This document shows, in pieces, positions 42,432 through 50,082 of a stretch of 64,000 nucleotides of DNA. The DNA is from JAMXLJ01 sp036558745 (lineage in GTDB: Bacteria > Actinomycetota > Acidimicrobiia > IMCC26256 > JAMXLJ01): positions 1-64,000 of the forward strand of contig DATBEZ010000093.1 in assembly GCA_036558745.1 (NCBI GenBank). The letters are read 5' to 3'. Each line of letters starts with the position of its first letter. The first letter of the stretch is position 1. The notes under the pieces are model-generated. The model was not told the origin of the DNA. It saw only the letters and a program-made list of their open reading frames with translations, and did not search any database. The position numbers were made by a program, and so were the translations under genes.

Positions 42432-42508
42432 TCAAGGACGGAGTTCGGCGGCGAGCGCGAGAGGAGCCGAGGGTTGGCGGAGGGCGCGGGCCTCGCCGGT
42501 CACGCACT

Positions 42509-42532
42509 TACATACGTTCGTCTGTGTATGTA
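42509..42532. promoter_or_regulatory. Interrupted palindrome TACATAC-N10-GTATGTA
   Basis: TACATAC (42509-42515) and GTATGTA (42526-42532) in an unusually AT-rich patch of this GC-rich window. A TetR-type operator and/or promoter element for the downstream gene is likely. Confidence 0.6.
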
Positions 42533-42638
42533 TGTTTGTCTCGACCGCCATGGCTCGGCGCCCGGCGTCGACGAGGGGAGGTCTGGGGATGAGCGCGCGC
42601 TTCGCCCGCGCGGACACGGACCGGTTCGGGGGGTTGCG

Positions 42639-44135
42639 ATGAGGGAGACGGCGCCGCTGTCGGAGCGCAACCTTGGCTGGCTTCGCTACCTGCATCGCAA
42701 GGCGACCACGCCCGACAGCTGGGAACGCGACGGCCGTCCGCACGAGCACTGGGACAACCGCAGTGATGCCCCGATGCTGTGCTTCCATCGATTCGATCTG
42801 ATCGACTCGACGTACGCGGTCGCACTGATGGCTGACCGGACACCGGCATGGCGGGAGGTCTACGAGCAGATCCTCGACGAGCTGATCTTCCGTCACACGG
42901 GCTGGTGGGCAGCGGAGGACTGGCTCACACAGATCGGCGACGACCCGAACCGTGCGAACTATCCCGACGCCTACCGAGTCCTCATCCCCGCGGCCCACTG
43001 GGGGAACTACAACGCACCGGGCTGGACCGCCAACGGCATCGAGCCGTGGGGCCTCCAATGGGATCCGATCGGCGCCGACGGAAACCTGTTCTTCAAGGGC
43101 TTCTTCCTCGTCATGCTCGGCCTGCACCGTCGAGTCAGCGGTAACGCCCGCTGGAACGCCCCTTTCGACATCGTCCGCGACGGCGAACACACCTACACGT
43201 GGTGGCACACCAAGATCGCCGAGCACCTCGCAACGCAGTGGCGCGCGCATCCCGAGGGCTGTCACTGCGAGAACACCAAGATCTGGCCCTACTGCCTGGC
43301 GGGCGCCGGCTTCGGACTCCAACTCGCCGATCTCGCGTTCGGCACGAACCACCACGAGGTCTTCGACGTCTGGTGGGAGCGCGCGCGGCGCGAGTACTTG
43401 CATCTCGACGGTGACGAGCCGCCGGCAACCGTGACCTTCTACTACGACCCGATCATCGACGAGCATCTCGAGCTCCCGGCGGTTGGTGGTGCGATCCCCG
43501 CGATCTACCTCGCGACCCAAGTTCCCGATGAAGCACGCCGCCTCTGGGACGCGGCACGGGTGCAGCTGGGAATGCTCGAGGTGAACGGCCCGGTGCCGGT
43601 GATCGGTCCGCGCTTCACGGCGATGGCGCTGCTCCTCGCGCGCAACTGGGCCGTGACCGACCTTGCCGACGCGCTCCAGACGGCGTGCGACGAGCACTAT
43701 CCGCCGACACGGGACGACGGGCGCGGCGAGGTCACCTGGGATTTCGATCTCGGCGAGGAACATCCGCGCGGCCAGTACAACGCCATGATGGCCGCGGCCG
43801 AGGTGATGACCGAAGGCGCATGGTGGCGGCTCGGCAACGTCTCGTCCGCGGATCGATTCGGCGAGCCGACCGTCTGCGACGTCGACTTCCCCGCCGTCGC
43901 ACTGACGCGCGCCGAGTGGGACCGAAACGAACAGCGACTCCACCTGGCGCTCCACCCGATGAACGACACCGTCGCCGGGCGGCCGACCTCGCTCCGGGTC
44001 ACCGGCCTCGACGATCCCACACGCTTTCGGGTCACGGCACCTAACTGGGCGCACGCATCAGCGGAATCGCGCGATCAGGATCTCATCGTTCACGCGTCGG
44101 CGGGACGTCATGCGCTCGTCGTCGAGCGGTACTGA
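42639..44135 (+). CDS. Linalool dehydratase/isomerase-family protein
   Basis: 498 residues, all-helical barrel type. WDPIGADGNLFFKGFFLVMLGL, the HTYTWWHTKIAEHL segment and CENTKIWPYC (Cys210, Cys219) match the LinD family. In LinD a pair of cysteines nine residues apart lines the active site. LinD hydrates myrcene to linalool and isomerises linalool/geraniol; actinobacterial relatives are mostly untested, so the substrate is open. There is no signal peptide; Castellaniella LinD is exported, so this one is cytoplasmic by contrast. Divergent from the aldolase/CMD operon and followed by a TetR gene. Confidence 0.75.
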   Translation: MRETAPLSERNLGWLRYLHRKATTPDSWERDGRPHEHWDNRSDAPMLCFHRFDLIDSTYAVALMADRTPAWREVYEQILDELIFRHTGWWAAEDWLTQIGDDPNRANYPDAYRVLIPAAHWGNYNAPGWTANGIEPWGLQWDPIGADGNLFFKGFFLVMLGLHRRVSGNARWNAPFDIVRDGEHTYTWWHTKIAEHLATQWRAHPEGCHCENTKIWPYCLAGAGFGLQLADLAFGTNHHEVFDVWWERARREYLHLDGDEPPATVTFYYDPIIDEHLELPAVGGAIPAIYLATQVPDEARRLWDAARVQLGMLEVNGPVPVIGPRFTAMALLLARNWAVTDLADALQTACDEHYPPTRDDGRGEVTWDFDLGEEHPRGQYNAMMAAAEVMTEGAWWRLGNVSSADRFGEPTVCDVDFPAVALTRAEWDRNEQRLHLALHPMNDTVAGRPTSLRVTGLDDPTRFRVTAPNWAHASAESRDQDLIVHASAGRHALVVERY

Positions 44136-44139
44136 GGCG

Positions 44140-44757
44140 ATGCCGAGACGTCAGTCAATCGTTGACACAGCGCCTGCCCGCCCCGCGCGCCGCGCCCAGG
44201 CGGACCGAACCGCGGGGACCCGCGCTGCGCTGGAACGAGCGACGATCGATCTGCTCATCGAACGCGGCTGGGCGGCCGTCACCGCCATCGAGGTGTGCAA
44301 CCGAGCGGGCGTCAGCCGGGGAGCGTTCCACCATCACTACACGAGCCTGCCCCAACTTCTCGCCGATGCGCTGAAACGCCTGTACGCCGAGATGCGCGAC
44401 GAGGACCGCCCCCCTGCTGCCGATCTGGGACGACTCATCGACGCCACGTGGCGACACATCAGCAGCCCGCGCTTCAAGGCGGTTCTCGAAGCCTGGCTCG
44501 CGATGGCCAACGACTCCAGCCTCGACAGCGAGATCGGTCCCGTCGTCGCGGAGTTCTCGAACCTCGTCTCGCCTGCGAACGCGACGACTCCGACACTCGC
44601 CGACGAGTCGGACCGGGCGCTCTACCTCATGGCCCGAGAGACCCTGCTCGGTCTCGCGCTCGGACGTGCGACCAACCGCGGCCGGCCTCTCGGTCACGAA
44701 CAGACCGTGCTCACGCAGCTTCGAAGGATCGCCGATCACGGCATCCAGGCACGCTGA
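44140..44757 (+). CDS. TetR-family transcriptional regulator
   Basis: 205 residues. The helix-turn-helix (ATIDLLIERGWAAVTAIEVCNRAGVSRGAFHHHY in outline, about 30-65) is clear. It starts 4 nt after the linalool-dehydratase-like stop and is probably co-transcribed, making it the likely reader of the palindromes at 42414-42532. An ATG at 44110 overlapping the upstream gene is an alternative start. Confidence 0.88.
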   Translation: MPRRQSIVDTAPARPARRAQADRTAGTRAALERATIDLLIERGWAAVTAIEVCNRAGVSRGAFHHHYTSLPQLLADALKRLYAEMRDEDRPPAADLGRLIDATWRHISSPRFKAVLEAWLAMANDSSLDSEIGPVVAEFSNLVSPANATTPTLADESDRALYLMARETLLGLALGRATNRGRPLGHEQTVLTQLRRIADHGIQAR

Positions 44758-44797
44758 CGGAGCGTTCGAACGAGCGCAGTCGTCCGTCTGAGAGCGC

Positions 44798-44827
44798 AGA
44801 GCATGCATGCTCCTTCAAACCCGCCCG
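44798..44827 (+). repeat. Right copy of the ~30-bp direct repeat
   Basis: AGAGCATGCATGCTCCT followed by TCAAACCCGCCCG (44815-44827), matching 38440-38468 in the same orientation. The first half contains the 14-bp palindrome GAGCATGCATGCTC (44799-44812). It lies in the 207-bp gap after the TetR gene, which has no other feature. Confidence 0.65.
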
Positions 44828-44964
44828 GGACCTTCGACCGCGCCGCCGCGCGTGGTGAGGCTCTCAGCGCTCACGCGCCGAAGGGCCCCACGGGACCGTT
44901 GACGCAAAATGGCGAAGCGGTTACACCTGACCCGCCCACTGTCGAACGGCTATGGGACGTTGCG

Positions 44965-46359
44965 ATGGACGTCGGGCAAGGTGTGACGTCAACGTCAACC
45001 TCGCGATCACCGCGCCTGTCGCGGTTCGCGATCGTCCTGGTAATCCTCCTCGTGGGCATGACGCTCGTCGCGCTACCAGCATCCGCTGCGGTGAGCGCTG
45101 TGACATGGACGCAACGCAACCCCGCAGTGAGTCCACCACAACGCGAGGAAGCTTCGATCGCCGCCGATACCGCAAATGCGACGACCGTCCTCTTCGGCGG
45201 CTTCGAGAACGCGTCCTCCAATTTCGGCGACACCTGGGTTTGGGACGGCACGACGTGGGAGCAGCAGCACCCGGCGACCAGTCCGCCGGCACGTCTCGAC
45301 GCGGCGATGGCGACAGACCCGGTGACCGGGAACGTGGTGCTCTTCGGCGGCGGATCGCCGGGTTTCGAGACGTTCGGTGACACGTGGGTCTGGGACGGCT
45401 CGACGTGGACGGAACAGCATCCCGGGATGAGCCCGAGCCCTCGTCGCGCCGCGGCGATCGCCACCGACTTCGCGAGCGGACGGATCGTGTTGTTCGGCGG
45501 CGAGGCCGCAAACGGCGCCGTACTCGATGACACGTGGACGTGGGACGGTTCGACATGGACAGAGCAGCACCCCGCGACGAGCCCGCCCGCGCGGATGTTC
45601 GCGACCATGACCGGAGATCCGCTGAACCGCGACGTCGTCTTGTTCGGCGGGTTGAGTCAGGGCGACTACCTGACCGACACATGGACCTGGGACGGAGCGA
45701 CGTGGATCGAGCGGCATCCGGTGACGAATCTCGGCATCCGCTTGGGTGCGAAGTTGGCCACCGATTCGGACACCGGCGCCGTTGTCCTGTTCGGGGGGAA
45801 CAACGTCTCGATGTTCCTCGCCGAGACATGGACGTGGGACGGCACTGACTGGACCGAACAGCACCCGCTCGCGAGCCCGCCCGCGCGCGTCGAGCAGGCG
45901 ATGGCCGCCGATCCGAGCGGAGGTCTGGTCCTCTTCGGCGGAGTGACCGACGCGGGCCTTGCGAACGACACCTGGCACCTGGCGCTCACCGCGGCGGACC
46001 GAGCCGATCTCCGGACCGGGCTCGTCGCACCAGCCCGGGTCGCGCCTGGGTCGGCGATGACCGAGGCGGTGACGATCACCAATGCCGGGCCTGCGCCGGC
46101 GCGACGGGTGACGATCGCGCTCCTGCTCCCCGCGCATGTCTCGATCACCAGCACGACCGGCGGACCCGTGCGGTTCGGCCGGCTGTTGCTCTGGCAGCTC
46201 GCCGGATTGGCCCCCGGCCGATCGCAGACGTTCGCCGTGAGGTGCCTCGTCGAGGCGGTCTCACATGCGGCGCTCGTCAGCATCGCTCTTGGCGTCTCAC
46301 AGACGCCCGACCCGACGCCCCGTAACAACGTTGCGCTGGCTTTCACGAGGGTCGACTGA
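44965..46359 (+). CDS. Secreted Kelch-like repeat protein with C-terminal DUF11-like domain
   Basis: 464 residues from the ATG at 44965. A signal peptide or anchor (about 22-46, FAIVLVILLVGMTLVALPAS) is followed by six ~50-residue repeats, each carrying VLFGG and DTWTWDG-TTW/EQHP, the blades of a Kelch-type beta-propeller (about 50-345). Residues 360-460 (VTITNAGPAPARRVTIALLLP) resemble a DUF11-type beta-sandwich. Probably an extracellular binding protein. The frame is open to 44803, but that part is low complexity. Confidence 0.8.
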   Translation: MDVGQGVTSTSTSRSPRLSRFAIVLVILLVGMTLVALPASAAVSAVTWTQRNPAVSPPQREEASIAADTANATTVLFGGFENASSNFGDTWVWDGTTWEQQHPATSPPARLDAAMATDPVTGNVVLFGGGSPGFETFGDTWVWDGSTWTEQHPGMSPSPRRAAAIATDFASGRIVLFGGEAANGAVLDDTWTWDGSTWTEQHPATSPPARMFATMTGDPLNRDVVLFGGLSQGDYLTDTWTWDGATWIERHPVTNLGIRLGAKLATDSDTGAVVLFGGNNVSMFLAETWTWDGTDWTEQHPLASPPARVEQAMAADPSGGLVLFGGVTDAGLANDTWHLALTAADRADLRTGLVAPARVAPGSAMTEAVTITNAGPAPARRVTIALLLPAHVSITSTTGGPVRFGRLLLWQLAGLAPGRSQTFAVRCLVEAVSHAALVSIALGVSQTPDPTPRNNVALAFTRVD

Positions 46360-46483
46360 TCGCCGGCGCGTGAACGATCGGACAGCGGGGCCCGTGCGTT
46401 CGTCGTCCGACCTCGCGCGGGCCATGGATGCGACCCGCCCTTTGGCGCTGGCGTTGGAAGAGCGCACTTCACCCGGCCCGGAG

Positions 46484-46568
46484 CGGAGGGAGTGGGATTC
46501 GAACCCACGGTGAGTTGCCCCACACACGCTTTCCAAGCGTGCCGATTCGGCCGCTCTCGCATCCCTCC
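46484..46568 (-). tRNA. tRNA-Ser(GGA)
   Basis: Class II tRNA on the minus strand: acceptor GGAGGGA/TCCCTCC, anticodon stem CACGC/GCGTG around TTGGAAA (anticodon GGA, reading UCC/UCU), long variable arm, T-loop GGTTCGAATCC, discriminator G. CCA is not encoded. It shares its acceptor and D-arm with the tRNA-Ser(CGA) at 29.3 kb. Confidence 0.95.
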
Positions 46569-46653
46569 GAAGCACGGCATCGTACCGGCGCTCCCCGGCG
46601 TCGCCGTCTGACCGGCCGGAACGGTTCGCCGCGGTCGCTGGTACCCTGCGCTC

Positions 46654-46931
46654 GCGGACCGTGCTAGGCGGGGAGCTCGTGGTGCCCTGTACCCCAAACC
46701 CACGTATGGGGGGCTGAATCCCCGTCCGAGGCCACGGTCGACGTGAGGAAGGCGACCCGATCGCCGACGTCGAGGGCTGGGTCCTGCGCAACGGAATCCC
46801 GTGAACCGAGTCAGGTGCGGAAGCAAGCAGCTCTCAGCGGGTCCTTTCGTGTGCCGTAGGGTCGCCTGGCCTGAGCCGACGGCGGGCTGCGCGCCTCACG
46901 GCGCCTGGTCGACGACGGGTGCACGGTCCGC
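46654..46931 (+). ncRNA. ffs: Large-type signal recognition particle RNA
   Basis: The conserved Ffh-binding hairpin reads GTCAGGTGCGGAAGCAAGC (from 46810), and the 5' domain begins GTGCTAGGCGGGGAGC with GGTGCCCTGTA, as in large actinobacterial SRP RNAs with an Alu domain. The ends close on each other: GCGGACCGTGC (46654-46664) is exactly complementary to GCACGGTCCGC (46921-46931). A TACCCT box at 46642-46647 lies seven nt upstream. Position between tRNA-Ser and dnaX is usual for actinobacteria. Confidence 0.9.
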
Positions 46932-46995
46932 CCGACCGGAGGGAGGGCGGACCGGACCACACGGCCGCCCTGTCGAACACCCGCGACCAGCCCGT

Positions 46996-47040
46996 TCTTG
47001 GGGATGTGAGTCACGGTCTTCGTCACTGAGATCCCCAAGA
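46996..47040 (+). terminator. Hairpin between SRP RNA and dnaX
   Basis: TCTTGGGGAT (46996-47005) and ATCCCCAAGA (47031-47040) form a perfect 10-bp stem around a 25-nt loop. It probably terminates SRP RNA transcription; no U-run follows. The rest of the 163-bp gap has only the dnaX promoter. Confidence 0.6.
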
Positions 47041-47082
47041 CGCGGGTGCGCCGGAGCCCAGAGCGCGGCGAGCGGGTGTCGC

Positions 47083-47088
47083 TAACCT
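47083..47088 (+). promoter_or_regulatory. Leaderless-type -10 box of dnaX
   Basis: TAACCT lies six nt before the GTG at 47095, with no ribosome binding site between. Confidence 0.55.
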
Positions 47089-47094
47089 CGGCCC

Positions 47095-49086
47095 GTGGCC
47101 TTCCAGTCCCTGTATCGCAAGTACCGACCGCAGCGTTTCGGCGACCTCGTGGGCCAGGAGCACGTCACCTCGGCGCTGCGCAACGCAGTGCGCGAGGGGC
47201 GGGTCGGGCACGCGTACCTCTTCTCCGGACCGCGCGGCACGGGCAAGACGACCACCGCGCGCATCCTCGCCAAGGCCCTCAACTGCACCAACCTCTCGCC
47301 CGACGGTGAGCCGGACGGGACGTGCGAGAACTGCGTCGCGATCGCCGAGGGCCGCTTCAACGACCTGGTCGAGCTCGACGCGGCGTCGAACCGTGGCGTG
47401 GAGGCCGCCCGCGACCTCGTGCAGCGCATCAGCCTCGGCCTGGGTGCGAGCGCAAAGCGCAAGGTGTACATCCTCGACGAGGTCCACATGCTCACCGACG
47501 CAGCGTCGAACACGCTGCTGAAGACGCTCGAGGAGGCGCCGGAGCACGTCGTCTTCGTGCTCGCGACCACCGAGCCCAACGCGGTGCTCCCGACGATCCG
47601 GTCCCGCACCCAGCACTTCGAGTTCACGCTGCTGACGGTCGAGCAACTCACCGCCCACCTCACGTGGGTGCTGCAACAAGAGGGTGTCGAGGCCACGCCG
47701 GAGGCGGTCGAGTACGTCGCGGTGCGCGGCGCAGGCTCGGCGCGCGACGCGCTCTCCTGGCTCGACCAGGCTCTCGCGTTCGCCGACGGGCGCCTCGACG
47801 CGGAGGTCATCGGCCGGGCGTTCGGCGGTACGCCCTTCGACCTTCGGGCCCGGGTGTTCGAGGCCATCGCGAACGAGGATGTCGCCGGTGTCCTCGTCGC
47901 GGTCGCGGACCTGCTCGACGCGGGTCACGACGCGCGCCGTCTCGCCGAGGATCTCCTGCGCGCGTTGCGCGACGCGTTCGTCGCCAACGCGACCGACGGC
48001 GCGGTGCGGGTCGACGCGACCGACGAGCAGCTGACACGCCTCCGGGCCATCGGCGCGTCGATGGGCAATGCCGCGATCGTGCGCGGCATCGAGACGCTCG
48101 GCCAGGCGATCGTCGACATGCGCGGCACGGACGCGGCCGATCCACGGCTCGTGCTCGAGGTCGCGCTCGTGCGTCTCGCCCGTCGCGAAGCCGGCACGCC
48201 GCTCCAGGCGCTCACCGACCGCGTGGAGCGGCTCGAACGCGCCCTCGCCGACGGCACGCCGCCACCCGCCGCGCCCACGCCGCCGACAGGCCGGCCGCGC
48301 GCGCCCGGCGACGCGCCCGCGAGCGACGGTCCGTCGACCGGTGATGACGTCGCTGCCACCGACGTCGCGACGAAACCGGCCAAGAAGCCGGCACTCGGCG
48401 CGCTGCGGGCGCGCGCCACGCCCGACGCGGAACCGACGGCACCGCCCGCGGCGGTCGCGAGGGAAGAAGCACCGCCGACACCCGTGCCGCCGGCTCCCGC
48501 GGTGGCCGCCGCCGCGGTCGACGATGCGCCCGCCGCGGCCGACGATGCGCCCGTCGCGCTCGACGACGTCATCCTGGCGTGGGGCGACGTGTTGCCGCAG
48601 CTGCCGCCGTCGTCGCGTCGCGCGATCCAGGACTTCCAGCCGATCGACGTCGACGACGACGTCGTCGTGTTCGGCATCTCGCCGCGTCTTCTCGACGCGG
48701 CGAAGCCGCGCTTCCACCGCGAGGCGCACATGATCCGGGCCGAGCTCACGTCACGGCTCGGTCGCAATGTGCGGTTCAAGCTCATCGGTCACGAGGGCTT
48801 CACCGCGGTCAACGCGTCAGGAGCAGGAGCCGGACCCGAGGGACGGACGGCTGCGACGGCCAATGAGCCGGCTCCCGCGCCGCCGCGCCGTCGACCGGTG
48901 AAGGTCGCGCCGGCACCCGCGCCGGAGGCGGACGAGCCGCCGCTCGGCGAGCCGCCCGCCGAGCTCGAGGACGAGATCGATCTCACCGAGCTGCGCGATG
49001 CCCCGGCGGCGACGGCGGTAGATTCGGTCACCCGTCTCCAGCAACGCTTCGGGGCGAGTGTGGTGGAGGAGCTGCCGCGCGACTGA
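47095..49086 (+). CDS. dnaX: DNA polymerase III subunit gamma/tau
   Basis: Clamp-loader ATPase that loads the beta clamp. 663 residues: AAA+ Walker A GPRGTGKTT (45-53), zinc module (64-80), Walker B VYILDEVHML and sensor/SRC region, then a Pro/Ala/Asp-rich linker (about 380-500) and a tau-like C-terminal domain (about 500-590). The zinc module shows Cys64, Cys77 and Cys80; the usual second cysteine of the C-x8-C-x2-C-x2-C set is replaced (PDGTCENC where PCGxCxxC is typical). Tandem with ybaB-type and recR genes, the standard order. Confidence 0.95.
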   Translation: MAFQSLYRKYRPQRFGDLVGQEHVTSALRNAVREGRVGHAYLFSGPRGTGKTTTARILAKALNCTNLSPDGEPDGTCENCVAIAEGRFNDLVELDAASNRGVEAARDLVQRISLGLGASAKRKVYILDEVHMLTDAASNTLLKTLEEAPEHVVFVLATTEPNAVLPTIRSRTQHFEFTLLTVEQLTAHLTWVLQQEGVEATPEAVEYVAVRGAGSARDALSWLDQALAFADGRLDAEVIGRAFGGTPFDLRARVFEAIANEDVAGVLVAVADLLDAGHDARRLAEDLLRALRDAFVANATDGAVRVDATDEQLTRLRAIGASMGNAAIVRGIETLGQAIVDMRGTDAADPRLVLEVALVRLARREAGTPLQALTDRVERLERALADGTPPPAAPTPPTGRPRAPGDAPASDGPSTGDDVAATDVATKPAKKPALGALRARATPDAEPTAPPAAVAREEAPPTPVPPAPAVAAAAVDDAPAAADDAPVALDDVILAWGDVLPQLPPSSRRAIQDFQPIDVDDDVVVFGISPRLLDAAKPRFHREAHMIRAELTSRLGRNVRFKLIGHEGFTAVNASGAGAGPEGRTAATANEPAPAPPRRRPVKVAPAPAPEADEPPLGEPPAELEDEIDLTELRDAPAATAVDSVTRLQQRFGASVVEELPRD

Positions 49087-49119
49087 CCGCGCGGCCGGCC
49101 GTCGATCGAGGAGTCTGCG

Positions 49120-49464
49120 GTGCCGAATCAGAAGCAGCTCAACCAGATGATGCGGCAGATGCAGAAGATGCAGGACGACATGGCTGCCGTGCAGCAGGAG
49201 CTCGCCGAGACCACCGTCGAGGGTACGGCGGGTGGTGGCATGGTCAAGGTGACGGTCACGGGCACCGGTGAGGTGCGCGCGGTGTCGATCTCACCCGACG
49301 TCGTCGAGCCCGACGACGTGGAGATGCTCGAGGACCTCGTCGTCGCCGCGGTGAGCGACGGGCTGCGCAAGGCCAACGAGCTCCAGCAGGACAAGATGGG
49401 CAGCGTCACCGGCGGGATGATGGGCGGGCTCGATCTCGGCGGGCTCGGCGGCCTGCTCGGCTGA
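49120..49464 (+). CDS. YbaB/EbfC nucleoid-associated protein
   Basis: 114 residues. An N-terminal coiled helix (QKQLNQMMRQMQKMQDDMAAV), then a central GGGMVKVTVTGTGEVRAVSISP sheet and a C-terminal helix with a Gly/Met-rich tail: the EbfC/YbaB fold, which binds DNA as a dimer. It sits between dnaX and recR, its usual place. GTG start after GGAG. Confidence 0.95.
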   Translation: MPNQKQLNQMMRQMQKMQDDMAAVQQELAETTVEGTAGGGMVKVTVTGTGEVRAVSISPDVVEPDDVEMLEDLVVAAVSDGLRKANELQQDKMGSVTGGMMGGLDLGGLGGLLG

Positions 49465-49467
49465 CGC

Positions 49468-50076
49468 GTGACGTCGGTCTACGAGGGCCCCGTCCAGACC
49501 CTGATCGACGAGCTCGGCCGGTTGCCGGGCGTCGGGCCGAAGTCGGCGCAGCGGATCGCGTTCTACCTTCTGAAGGTCGCGCCCGAGGACGCGAAGCGTC
49601 TCGCGAACGCGATCGTCGACGCGAAGGAACGCGTCAGCTGGTGCCGTCGCTGCTTCAACATCGCCGAGGGCGAGCTGTGCGGGTACTGCCGTGACGAGCG
49701 GCGCGATCCGCACCTGTTGTGCGTGGTCGAGGAGCCCCGCGACATCGTCGCGGTGGAGCGCACCCAGGAGTTCCGCGGCCGCTACCACGTGTTGCAGGGC
49801 GCGATCTCGCCGATCGAGGGGATCGGACCGGAGCAGCTGCGCATCCGCGAGCTCCTCGAACGCCTCGGGAACGAGGGCGTCGAGGAGGTCATCCTCGCGA
49901 CCAACCCGAACATCGAGGGCGAGGCGACCGCGATGTACCTCGCGCGTCTGCTCAAGCCGCTCGGCATCCGCGTCACGCGGATCGCGAGCGGTCTGCCCGT
50001 CGGAGGCGACCTCGAGTACGCCGACGAGGTGACGCTCGGTCGCGCGCTCGAGGGTCGCCGCGAAGTCGACGCCTGA
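49468..50076 (+). CDS. recR: Recombination mediator RecR
   Basis: RecR acts with RecO/RecF to load RecA at gaps. The 202-residue protein has a helix-hairpin-helix (LPGVGPKSAQRIA), a C4 zinc finger (Cys59, Cys62, Cys71, Cys74), a Toprim domain starting LLCVVEEPRDIVAVE and the Walker-B-like TNPNIEGEATAMYLA. It begins three nt after the ybaB-type stop. Confidence 0.96.
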   Translation: MTSVYEGPVQTLIDELGRLPGVGPKSAQRIAFYLLKVAPEDAKRLANAIVDAKERVSWCRRCFNIAEGELCGYCRDERRDPHLLCVVEEPRDIVAVERTQEFRGRYHVLQGAISPIEGIGPEQLRIRELLERLGNEGVEEVILATNPNIEGEATAMYLARLLKPLGIRVTRIASGLPVGGDLEYADEVTLGRALEGRREVDA

Positions 50077-50082
50077 CGCGCG

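Larger units (their letters stand above)
42359..42638. other. Divergent regulatory region with two palindromes
   Basis: This 280-bp gap between the aldolase and linalool-dehydratase-like genes holds an 18-bp perfect palindrome and an interrupted palindrome listed separately. The remainder is GC-rich sequence in which no gene is supported. Confidence 0.6.

Noticed and set aside
44813..44900. Minus-strand sequence at the right direct repeat as a remnant histidine kinase end (EGPGRV next to ESLGRV)
   Set aside because: The frame upstream of this hexapeptide shows no kinase motif, so the likeness comes from the repeat itself.
45100..45980. Repeating pattern in the Kelch-like gene considered as a CRISPR array
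   Set aside because: Units are ~150 bp, fully coding, with no short identical repeats and spacers, and there are no cas genes.
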